A stretch of 64,000 bases of DNA from Apostichopus japonicus (Eukaryota > Echinodermata > Holothuroidea > Aspidochirotida > Stichopodidae): positions 12,188,376 to 12,252,375 of the forward strand of contig NC_092567.1 in assembly GCF_037975245.1 (NCBI RefSeq), given 5' to 3'. A model generated the notes under the pieces. The model saw only the letters and a list, made by a program, of their open reading frames with translations, was not told where the DNA came from and ran no database searches. This document shows, in pieces, positions 47,171 to 57,760 of the stretch. The translations under genes and the position numbers were made by a program. Position 1 is the stretch's first letter. Each line of letters starts with the position of its first letter.

Positions 47171-48019
47171 CAGGGACGTAGCCAGGAGGGGGGGGGGGCA
47201 GGGGGAACGACTGCTCCCCCCTTTCAGTGTCGAAAAAAAATGTTTAAAAACTGTTGTACTTTGTCAGTGCTCTTTGGATCTTGAATACTCGTCAGCTCCG
47301 TTAACTCGATTATAATCGTAGTAACATTCAGGCCTACTGACTCAACTACTTACTTAGTTTAGCAAATGCAATTAGCTAAATTTAGCCTTTAGCCTATTAC
47401 AAGCCCACAGTTGGCCACTGCGTAATAAAATACATATTGCCTACCTAACCGCATTCGATGGAATGTCACGAACCGTATGCACAACGATGTCGACAACGTT
47501 CGTTCTCATCCTTTCTACGATTCGTCCTAAGTTGTTGCACGAACAGCATGTTATGAAGCTAAGCTAGCAATCCTACGAAATACGCACTTCCTATAAATAA
47601 TTAATACACTGCGATAACGATATTTGTTTTTAGGCCACTGCACATCTGGCTGTCTTACGAAATATGAAAGTTTATATTGTCCATCAGTTAAGTTCGACAA
47701 ATGTATTAAAGTCCAGACATTGGACAATAAACAAGAATCATCCTACTGGAAACATTGTAAAAGAGCACTATGTTTGTCTTTCTGATACATTATGTAAAAG
47801 AACATGTAAAAGAATTCAAACTGGAAACAAAGTCTGCTGATAATATGATGTCATATGATAATGATGAAACTGGCAAAACATTGCACCAAATCGCATCTAA
47901 GGACCTTCAATTGTTCAAAAATATCTCAAAAGGGGTGTCCCCCTCCCCTTAAACCCCTCCCCCATATCAATCACAAAAAGTGCTCCCCCCCCCCTTTCAA
48001 ATTCCTGGTTACGTCACTG
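47171..48019. mobile_element. Non-autonomous hAT element, second copy, 8-bp TSD
   Basis: Left end CAGGGACGTAGCCAGG, right end CCTGGTTACGTCACTG. Flanks GGTTATGA (47163-47170) and GGTGATGA (48020-48027) differ at one base. It is the reverse-orientation relative of 41748-42523, about 5.4 kb away, with matching internal blocks. A 12-base G-run sits just inside the left end. Confidence 0.88.
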
Positions 48020-48330
48020 GGTGATGAAAATGCTTTGTTTATTTTTTAACATACATACTTTACCTTAAATGTGTTATTAAACAAATCCCCTTTTCTTCTT
48101 TTAACATTTTTTTAAACAGTGTTTAATTATGGCTCTCGTGATTCATGATGACGTCACTGATGTCGGGTGTTCTCTGATCCGTTCATCGTCTCGTGGATTA
48201 TTATTCTTAATCTGAGCATCGAATACTCGACTATCATGATTTGGTTTCTCAATTTAGTCCCAGACTTGTTTCTGTTTGAATGGGAGCTTATGTTTTCATT
48301 TAGGTTAATTGTATAATTGGTCAGATATAT

Positions 48331-48516
48331 TAATGAGATAATAAAAATTGTAACCTGATTGGTTATATAACTAAGAGGATAATGGTTTTAAACTGATTAG
48401 GTATAAAACCGAGATGATAATGATAGTAAACTGATCGGTAATCTTACAGAGATATAAGGATTGTAAACTGATCAGCTCTATTACTGGGATGATAATGATA
48501 GTAAACTGATAAGATC
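48331..48516. repeat. Imperfect tandem repeat, unit about 40 bp
   Basis: Four or five units built on GATGATAATGATAGTAAACTGATCGG-like sequence, for example GATAATGATAGTAAACTGAT at 48417 and 48492. It lies about 160 bp upstream of the exon at 48678. Confidence 0.75.
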
Positions 48517-48677
48517 AAAATTAAGAAATCAACTAGATTGATTACTCAGCTAATATGAAGTTATCATCGAGAGCCAACATAAATCCAGTGAATAAAATGT
48601 TTTTGATTTCATTCCAGACCAAATAAAAAGAAATTGCAGTTAAATCTACTATCAGTTTCTTTCATTTTATTCATCAG

Positions 48678-48733
48678 TTTGGAACTCGTCGAGTATTGAT
48701 CGCCGCCTGAATCTACAGACTGGTCAATGGCAG
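48678..48733 (+). CDS. LRR gene exon 3 of those visible
   Basis: 56 nt between TTTATTCATCAG and GTAAGA. Only one of the three frames is open, and it is the one required by exon 2: the split codon becomes Val, followed by WNSSSIDRRLNLQTGQWQ, ending in phase 0. The peptide has no clear LRR motif, so it may be the region that follows the repeats. Confidence 0.65.
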
Positions 48734-49879
48734 GTAAGATATTGCGCACCGTGCTTTCAGCTTTTGCTCATAATGCATTCTGGTCAGCTTATTTGAGCTA
48801 AGCTACCCTCTGTTTTACTTTACCAGTAAATACAAAATCAATATTGTGATAACATTAATAGGTGAAATACAGTGAATTGCTTATAGCAATATAATTAGAT
48901 TGTGATGAACAGAAAATAACTAAAAAACAACTGAGATTTCAAGACATCTTCTTGCTCCTGCTACCAAACGTTGGTCAAATTTCTTTTATTATTTTTGCCT
49001 TTTCTATCTGAATGTCACCCCGTGTGTCCCTTATTACCCAACCATACATTTGTTATATTATTCAAGATATTCTCTTCAAGTATATATAGAGGCACAATAC
49101 TGGCTTGCAGAAACGAGACACACATGCTAATTTTTTTTTTAATTCAGGGTTTTATTAATTTTTGCTAACATTGAAGAAAAGAGGATTCTTCATCAGAACA
49201 TTGTGACTATTTATGTATATTTATCTACTATATGTACTAACAAGATAACATAATGAAAGTATGTACATACTGCTCGATTGTTGAAGGATACGTTACTTAC
49301 GTGGTGTCCTTTTCACACTCAAAGAGGTGGAATATAATCTTTTAAGAAAGACTTATATAATTGGGAGTACTTTTCTCTTACATCTCCTACCACTGTCAAT
49401 CAATTATTAATTAGATATTAGAATATTAGATAATTGGACACCGTAATTATAACGTTAAATAGAAGAACTTCAGGTCCTCAATGGCTAGCAGTTTTCTTCA
49501 TTTCATCCCTGTTATTTCTTTATCTAAATGTGTGATGTAATATCTTTTCAAAACAGAACTGTCTGAGATAAGATATACTTCGTACAAAATATGAAAAACT
49601 GGTACTCCAGCTATAAACTACAATACTGTATCCTTATACACTAATAGAGAATACTCATAATAGTTCAGAAAGATTTAAGTATATGGGACAAAATCACTCT
49701 AATTGTATTTTCTAAAACTCATTTCAAGAGAGCCGTCACTGCATGTAAACATACAGCAAAGAGTAAGGATACGCGATTCTAGTAGTTTCAGTTTGTAAAG
49801 ATATAACGTTATCCTTTGAGACATTCAGAGAAAAGCGGAATTCAGATCGCTGTGTAAGAAAGAAGAGAACATTGAGAGA

Positions 49880-50266
49880 TTATATTTATATTTATAATTA
49901 GGTTTGCAGTCTTGTTCAGGGCCAAGGGCCTCTCCAACGACTTAACAACTTAACCCTGGTCATTGGTAACTTGTCACACCCACACACCAAAGTGTGCACT
50001 ATTCAATCAATTTCTCTTGGGGTACCGCAGTACACCACAACCACGTGTCCCGGGGGACTTCCCATAGGGTGCAGCCACAAACCGGCGCACGCAACTATGT
50101 TTAAAAGTTACTTCGCAAGTCCCCATTTATACACCTGGGTGAAGAGAGGCAATGGAGATAAAGCGCCTCGCCCAAGGACACAACGCAATGATCTGGCCAG
50201 GACTCGAACCTGTAATCCATAGATCACAAGCCCACTGCCTTTAACCACTTGACCAAAACGCCCTCT
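49880..50266 (-). mobile_element. tRNA-derived SINE
   Basis: Read on the minus strand it begins AGAGGGCG and has a pol III A-box-like TGGTCAAGTGGT (50244-50255) and a B-box-like GGTTCGAGTCC (50200-50210) at tRNA-like spacing. A body with TGTCCTTGGGCGAGGCGC follows; that block resembles one seen in other animal tRNA SINEs. It ends in an AT-rich tail (ATAAATATAAATATA). It needs a LINE partner to move. The body ORFs are incidental. Confidence 0.85.
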
Positions 50267-50599
50267 CCAGATCGGAGCGCAGGGAGTGGGGGGGGGGGGG
50301 ACAAGCTGATATGCTAGCATTGTTTTCATGAATCTTATTCAAGCCCGTCCAATGAATAGTTCTTTATTGAAACACCCGTACAACTTCCATATCAGTGAGA
50401 CTTTTAGTATTACAAATATTGTAAAGATACTGTATAGCTGAAAGGTTTACCCTACATGTTTGTTACGTATAGGGCAATCATTTTGACATATACCGTCTTA
50501 TTATTTGAGGGGTTGTGAAAGTACATCAGTAAACTTCACGTTTATTCTCCGATGAATCGTATAAAGTTATGCATCATTTTGAACCTGGTCTTGCTAAGT

Positions 50600-52180
50600 T
50601 TCTTGTAAGTTATGTGTAATTGTTCATCATAACATATAGAACATTCGTAACAGTCCGTTTAACTGACCCAGTATCTTACTGTAGCAGCTCCCTGGTTTTA
50701 ACTGGCCATGTTTAGGTTTTTAGTTGTTTCTGATGGTGTGAGACGTGGGTCTTCCATGTATCATTATAACACTAACAGCTTTATTACTTTAAAATGTTGG
50801 ACATGGTTTATTTAATTGCTAATCAAATCAAATTAAACCATTTCTATGGTACTTTGCGAATTGGTCAAAAACACAGGATGGTGATGGGGAAAACTTGGAA
50901 GTTAGTAATAGGAATTAGATGTATGTGGAAATTGACTCTAAAAACTTATTTTAAGTTGATTTCTATACTTTCGTATTGTTTAACTTAAATAATGTTGAGA
51001 ATTAATTCAACGTAGACGTTTTAATAAAATTAAATAAAGCTGCATGCTACTTAATAGGTTATAACGTTGACCAACCCATATAATGTTCACACATAACTGG
51101 ATAGCCCTGCAACTAATTAAGAATATAAATATGTTGTATCAATCACATGAGTGCTACTTATTAGTGAGTTATTTATCGTTTAACCAGATTCAGACAATAC
51201 TGTGTCCCACCAATTATTTGCAATGTTTTATTTGTTTGTTTCCAAACCTTTAATATCTCTGCCTACTCTCATCTTTCCTGGTTTGATTTTGGTGAAATAA
51301 AGTAAAATTATTTTTTCAAGGTCCTTATCTTTCATTTAAAGGTCTAGTTTGTTACCAGCAGATTGTAGCAAAAACAACACAAAGTGCAGAAGCTAGAAAT
51401 ATCCATGATGGTATTCTTCCTTGTGAATTAAGTCTTTCTAATAAATTTATTTTTTCCTTAAAAAGCATTAGGGTATTTAAAGGATCACTTGCTTAAATGA
51501 TGATTAATCCAGATTAATGTATACGTGACTGATATAAGTGTGTGGGTCCAAGCAGGTTTATATATATAATGAAAGGACGGATCTCGTTTTATTTGAAATC
51601 AATAAACTCTGGTATATTCTTCTGAATGGTAATGCTTGTCATGGTCTTGGTCATTTGTATATATGAAGAGAAGAGGAGCTATTTTAATTACTGACATTGC
51701 AAGGGTTCCGGGGGGGGGGGGGGGTAGGAATATTGTATTCGTGTAAAATGGGAATAAATTAGAAAACAAAAATAAACTCTATAGTATATATGTGTAGCTC
51801 TAATAACCCGTTTCGTTGTTATCTTGTACGGATACCATGGCAATCAAAACATATGCAATGAATTGATAAAATATGAATATAAGACAAATATTCATATCAT
51901 TTCCCGCGTGTTTTTCATTAAACAGACACAAAAATACATACATTAGACGATTTTAAAGGAGTCAGGATCCGGGTTGGATGTGGGGGGGGGGGGGGTTGGA
52001 GTGGAATTTGTACAACTACGGTATAGTCGGTAACTGATAATCTGATTTAAATATTCATAAGTTGTCATCCGCTAATTGTTTATTTTTTCTTGATAATTAT
52101 CTTCAAGTGTATATAGGATAGTTGATTGCCACACCCGGACCTTCCAGCCTCATGCATTACTTATTGTTAGTGTCTTTGAC
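50600..52180. repeat. Intronic duplicated block, copy 1
   Basis: Contains, in order: TTGTTCATCATAACATATAG..CAGTCCGTTTAACTGACCC (about 50622); AAATAAAGCTGCATG (51033); CCCTGCAACTAATTAAG (51105); TACGTGACTGATATAAGTGTG (51523); and a CTTCAAGTGTATATAGG..CCCGGACCTTCCAGCCTCATG block (52103). The same landmarks recur in the same order at 52690-55960, so this is an old tandem duplication with later insertions. Confidence 0.7.
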
Positions 52181-54049
52181 TGGGTGGAGAGTTGATTGCG
52201 CCAAATAATAGAGGAACAACTCATGTAAACTTTTGTATCACGTTTATTCCAAACGTAGAAACAAACTTATAAAAATCTGGAACTAAACAGAAATACATAT
52301 CTTTAAAATATTTTCTTGAGATAAAGGTCTGTAAATAAATAACGAGCATTGGTATGATAATTAACAACTAAGCATATCATATCAACATTTAGCAGAACAC
52401 TAGTAGCGTGTATGACTTTGAAACAACATAATTGACATTACCGACCCTTCTTAACATTTCCAATATACCACTATAAATCCTCGTGAAACATTGGTATTAT
52501 TCTTCTGGACCAAAGCTTATCTGTAGTAAAAATCAATGACATTAACAAATATCTTAATCAAATAATGTCTTCACCTAAAGGAATGCACTGAACATATCCC
52601 GCTTTTACGTCACCATCTCGATGTACATTAAAAATGAAACCGTAGAATGTTGTCAATCATGTTGCATCGTTCTTGTTTATGTTCATTTAATTTAGGGGCA
52701 AATGTTCATCATATCACATACAACAGTCGTAACAACAGTCCGTTTAGCTGACCCTTTCGTTAACTGTAGCTGCCCTAGCATATTGGCTTTGTAGCAGGCT
52801 CCCTGGTTTTACAGGTTATGTTCATTTTTTCGTTTTCTCTGGTGTTAGGAGAATTTGGTCTCCATTAAATAAAGCTGCCTATTACGTCATAGTTTGTAAA
52901 TTGGCCAAACTGTGAAATATTCGAAGAATTATTGAATACCCTGCAACTAACTAAGATATCTATATATGTTGTCACAAACACGTGACTGCTCATGATTAGT
53001 GAATTATTTGTCGTTAACCAGATTTAGACAATTTGTGTCACAAAAATTTAGTGTCATAGATGTTTGTTTGTTAGAAAACTTACTTTAATCTTCCATGGTG
53101 GACTGAAATAACATTATGGGGTCAAGTCCTACTCATTCCTTTAACGGTCACGTTTGCTTCCAGTAAAAGGTAAAGTAAAGAAGTACACTTTTGCTACTCT
53201 TTCTTCTAAGTTCAATCTTATTCAATTATTACCTCAGATTTATCAGGTAAATGTTTCTGCGACGGTTCCACGTACACTAATGTAGAACATTAAATACCTG
53301 TAGTTTCTAGGTCAGAAATGAGGATGAATTGGTAATGTAACGGATGTTGGCATATGCGAAGCAGCACGATTCAACATTGTTGTTTTTTGTATGGTTTTAA
53401 AATCATACCAGAATCGGAACTTAAATAACACCTATCACATTTTTCATAACAAATATATATACTTGCTTCACCTTCTTATACATGTAAGAATTGGGACTGA
53501 AGTTGTTTCTATTCTCATCGCCTTCTGAGGCTAATTACCAACGATCAGATGCATAGTTCCTACTATAATATTGCAAAACGGTTGTTCAAATAACATGTAC
53601 ACTTAGAGCTTCCGTAAGAAATATATAACTCGAACCTATTAAAAAAGTCCGGCGCATATATTTTTCATTTCATTCCCGTTATCGCCAGTAGAAATAAAAA
53701 TATTTACCACAGACTAAGAAATATAAAAATATGTACAACAATATGAACGTAATGGTAAGAAAGCAAAAGGTTAATAAATTATTTGAAAACTTATGTTACT
53801 AAAAATAATGTACAAAGAGGATTCAACTCATTCTGTTTGAATACAATTTACAGCAAAGCAAAGAAAACAAAACTGAAGGGTATTATTCCACTTTGGGTGG
53901 CAAGATATGAGGATTGTGTGAATTTCTGTTGGCTTTAACTAAAATACCTTAAGTGCAGGATACAATGAATGTTCCATGCGAATAGTTCATGTCTTCTCAA
54001 TACAAAAGGAATTGTCCAATCAATACGCTTAAAGGAATAATTTGTTAAC

Positions 54050-54145
54050 AAATAACATGAGGTATGGTACAAATAACATGAGGTATGGTACAAATAACAT
54101 GAGGTATAGTACACATAACATGAGGTATGGTACAAATACCATGAA
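54050..54145. repeat. 21-bp tandem repeat
   Basis: Four to five copies of AACATGAGGTATGGTACAAAT with single-base changes. Confidence 0.9.
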
Positions 54146-55073
54146 ACTAAATGAAGCCTCCCTTCCACGCTCGTACTCCAGCTCTTTCGTCTAATTATCG
54201 TAATGGAACACTTTCTCTGGTTTTGATTTGTTATTTTAATTAATATATCATATAGATGAAAAATCCTTAGAGATGCTCATTGGGGGTCGGGGGGGGTCTA
54301 GGTCCCCATACTGACGTAACGACAATTTATTTAAGGATAAATCTGCAATTGTCCAACGACGAGGAGTTATTTTCTCCAGGATGTATATATATCGTAAAAT
54401 ACAACATATACGTTAGAAACCTTGTGACGAGGTTGGTACAAATAAATGAAAATGAATGAAGTCTCCCTTCCAAGCTTGTACTCCAGTACCTTCATCCTAT
54501 TTCCTAATTATTGTTGTCCTTCTTTCTCTGCATGTAGACCCCTTTATGCTCTCCTTATAGAAGTATTTGTCTTGTGAATCAATGAACATTCTCTATTTTA
54601 TAATAGAGACTATTCAGACAGATAAAACATATAAAGCGAAATTAATCTATAGTGCTTCCAGTGTCTCTCTTCCACACCGTTTTAGTCAAAAATGTTTTAT
54701 TGGTGAAAATATTGATGGATAATTTTCATCTCTAGAATTGTTACGTCTGACGTCACTGCACGCAGCAATACAACAATGACTAGGTTCTAGTAGTTAGAGG
54801 TGTAATGGGATTTGAGGGATCCATATTGATTATATTTCATTATTGATTTAGATTGATGCATATATACGTGACTGGTGTAAATATGTAGGTCCAAGTATGC
54901 TTATATATGAAAGGACGTATCTGGCTTTAACTAAAAACTAAGAAACAAATGGATTTTTTTAGCTAGGTTGAATCACCTTGATGTACTTTAACATATTAGA
55001 AAATTTAAAGGAGAGGTGATTACTTAAAAGTTAAACTAAAATATTCAATTTAAGGTTTTTATTTCAAGAAACG

Positions 55074-55566
55074 CAGGGATGTGCCCACGCTGGGCGGCAC
55101 TGGGCGGCCCCGCCAGCACTAAAAATTACCGCCCAGCACTGTCTTAAAAATCGTGAATCCCGCCCAGCACTATTTTCATCTAAAGTCCCGACATTCCTAA
55201 CAATTTATTCAACATAAATTGGGCTTAGCCTATTCCAAAACCATACAGACTATTAATGCATCAGTTACGCATGCGAGAAACATTACTTACGGCCCTCAAT
55301 CGGTCCCTTGTCAAATATCTTTGAAACAAACTAATAACTTTTACCAGGTACGTTATATATTTCACTAAAAAAAAAAGGAAATTTTTAGCAAAAGTAGTAC
55401 ATGTGTATGTGCTTAAAAAGCTACACAAGTGCCAGCATTTGGCATCTGAGCACCTTCAAAATTCGAATTTCTCAAAGGGGAGGGGAGCACCCCATTCCCC
55501 TTAGACCCCTCCCACAGGACGGCGATCAGTATACCCGGCAATCAGGAAATCCTGGGCACATCCCTG
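55074..55566. mobile_element. hAT-like MITE, 6-bp TSD
   Basis: Left end CAGGGATGTGCCCA, right end TGGGCACATCCCTG, perfect inverted repeats over 14 bp, flanked by GAAACG on both sides (55068-55073, 55567-55572). The left subterminal region repeats GCCCAGCACT (three copies by 55170). The right 100 bp (CCCCTTAGACCCCTCCC, AGGACGGCGATCA) is shared with 16342-17663. Non-coding. Confidence 0.88.
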
Positions 55567-56372
55567 GAAACGCCTTTTTTTTTTACCATCCTCTGTATGT
55601 ACAGTAGTATGAATAAGCAGCAGCATAATGATACCAAAAAAAGTCAACGGTGAATCTGAACTAATAGTGGTTTTAAAATATTTGTATTATTCATTACGTC
55701 TTTTGAATAACTGCTAAACAAAATGAATAAAAGTTAATATCTCTAAGGAGCTTGGGCCTGAGTGGGAGGATAAGGGGTAGGGGGTTTCAAGTACCTGGTA
55801 ATGTGGTTCATTTTGTAACATTTACCACCCGGCAAATTTACTATTGTTTCTTCATAATTATATTTAAGTGCTGACGATAATATAATGTAACATCCCGGCC
55901 TTGTATCCTCACATGGTTCATATTATTATTAGTACTCTTTCCATCAGAACCATTCAATGTGTCTGTATCTTATAGTATAAGAAACACTCTGATGTAGTTG
56001 AGTCCAATTATTCCTTATTCAGAGTCAAGTACGAGACTACTTGGTACGAGTATGGTACTCTCGAGTCCGAACAGAGTTCTAGAGTATATGAGCAACCCAA
56101 ACCAAGTCTAGCTAATATATAGAGACACAGCAATGACGAGCTCACGTGGTCTCTGCCAATACTAGTCTTACAGACACACAGGGCGTATCGGTTACATAAA
56201 CCCGCTCTAAATATTCCTTAATGTACAGACCGTTGCTTCCTGTTCTAAATGTTCCTTGCCTAACGTTAAACAGAGAGAGTCAACTATTTTAAAACTGAAT
56301 ATGTGCGCATGTACAAACTTCCAATTGCACATACATAGACAGGGTAAATTTAGAAATGAAACTAGGGATGCA

Positions 56373-57078
56373 CCGGATATCCGGTCCGGCCGGACTATCC
56401 GGCCGGATAGTGAGAAATTATCCGGTTCCGGTTCCGGCCGGATATTTTTCAAAATCCGGCCGGATCTTTTTCAAAATCTGGCCTGAATTATTTCTTAAAA
56501 AGGTGTTGGTATTAACTTAAATCAATGTAAACTATTATAAAAAATTAATAAAAACATTCAAAGTAAGGAAAAATTAGGTTTAACATGTTTAATTTAATTT
56601 TCTCAATGGTCTGACCCACTGTTTCCTAAGATCAACCAAAATAAAATAATACAACTACTGTAATAATATGAAGCTATACAGGTATACAACAAACACAGTT
56701 TGCAGTGAAATCATTTTCCCGTTTTAAAACAAACTTCATAGGTAGTATGCAGTATTTTTCCACCAACAAATTTACATACTGTGTCAAGCTTGTCAACAGT
56801 TATATTGTAGTTATTTTATTAAAGAATGTAGATTACACCACCACTTCAAGTCATATTTAATCTCATACATGGGGTCTTAAATTCACCTTCTTTATAATAT
56901 GCGTATACCTCACCTAAGATTGGCTCCTTGTTTCATACTTCTACTTCTTATTAATGATTTTCTTTTGTTTAATGAAAAAATCCAGTTCCGGCCGGATTTT
57001 ATCCGGCCGGAGTTCATGTACTATCCGGCAAAATCCGGTTCCGGCCGGATCCAAAAATTTGGATCCGGTGCATCCCTA
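56373..57078. mobile_element. hAT-like MITE with CCGGCCGG subterminal repeats
   Basis: Ends TAGGGATGCACCGGAT and its inverse ATCCGGTGCATCCCTA. CCGGCCGG occurs seven times, four near the left end (56394-56462) and three near the right (56986-57049). The middle is AT-rich and non-coding. No target duplication matches in the flanking 8 bp, so one flank may have changed. The TIR style fits hAT elements; this is inference. Confidence 0.75.
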
Positions 57079-57724
57079 CAAGTTTGTGCAAGGCTTATTA
57101 TATCTAGTGAAATGTTTAAATTGTTAACATATCTATTTAATTATCCTATTGTGTCTATTATTGTATATTTTGACCAGACATTTCCAAAACTTTGATGGAT
57201 ATCTTTACACTACTTACAATTCGATAGAAACAGACCGTCTCAGATGAGGGGGGGGGGGGGGTGACCAATGTGCTGCTTTGTGGACTAAGCAAAGTTTTCC
57301 TTTTCTGACAACGATGTTCTGGGGTCTATCTTTAAATACTGCCCTCTTTTCCCTTCTCGTCATCTTCTCTGTCGTCCAGTGTATCCATCTGATCATCTCA
57401 GTGAGAATTTGGTCATCATGACTTCATTCAGTGTTTGATGACGTCATTCAGTGGTTGATGACGGGTTTAAAGTGATTTTGTCTTCCCTATTAAGCTGATG
57501 TTTATATTCATGTTATTAAGTCCGTGCATCTTACATTGACGAGTCTATCTCCTTTATTGACTTTAGGGTGTTCAATGCAGATGTGTGTTTACCTGCCAGG
57601 AATTGTTTACTGTGATATTTGTGAAGATATATCATTCTAACTTATACACTTTTTGCTTCGCCATATTATATTTTCCTGAAATTCATTTTCCAAATCTCAT
57701 GATTTCTATTTCTCTTCCTTTCAG

Positions 57725-57760
57725 GCCTGTGACTATGAGGGCAATCTACCAGGAGAAGAG
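57725..57760 (+). CDS. LRR gene exon 4 of those visible
   Basis: A 36-nt, 12-codon exon between CTTCCTTTCAG and GTAAGA, phase 0 in and out, reading ACDYEGNLPGEE. It is short, but both splice sites are strong and the phase fits exons 3 and 5. Confidence 0.6.

Larger units (their letters stand above)
31491..48677 (+). other. LRR gene intron (17 kb) carrying a recent LTR retrotransposon
   Basis: Bounded by GTAATG and TTTATTCATCAG. Outside the listed elements (32421-39401, 41748-42523, 43051-44149, 47171-48019 and small repeats) it is AT-rich with no recognised exon. C or G runs occur at 39501-39513, 40381-40399, 43686-43697, 44004-44018 and 45469-45483. A stretch at 40266-40420 begins CAGGGATGTAGCTAAGG and may be a degraded hAT end. 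Confidence 0.55.
52690..55960. repeat. Intronic duplicated block, copy 2
   Basis: Collinear landmarks to 50600-52180: TGTTCATCATATCACATAC..CAGTCCGTTTAGCTGACCC (52702), TAAATAAAGCTGCC (52863), CCCTGCAACTAACTAAG (52939), TACGTGACTGGTGTAAATATG (54867) and CATCCCGGCCTTGTATCCTCACATG (55891). It is longer than copy 1; part of the excess is the transposon at 55074-55566, the 21-bp array and a local 300-bp duplication (54151-54180 and 54455-54485). Confidence 0.65.
48734..57724 (+). other. LRR gene intron (9 kb)
   Basis: Between GTAAGA and TTCCTTTCAG. Apart from the SINE, the duplicated blocks and two DNA transposons listed separately, it is AT-rich without recognised exons. G-runs of 14-15 occur at 51710-51724, 51982-51995 and 57248-57261. 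Confidence 0.55.

Noticed and set aside
48618-48660. Alternative exon after ATTCCAG at 48611-48617
   Set aside because: The required frame hits TAA within nine codons; the acceptor at 48676-48677 gives the only open frame.
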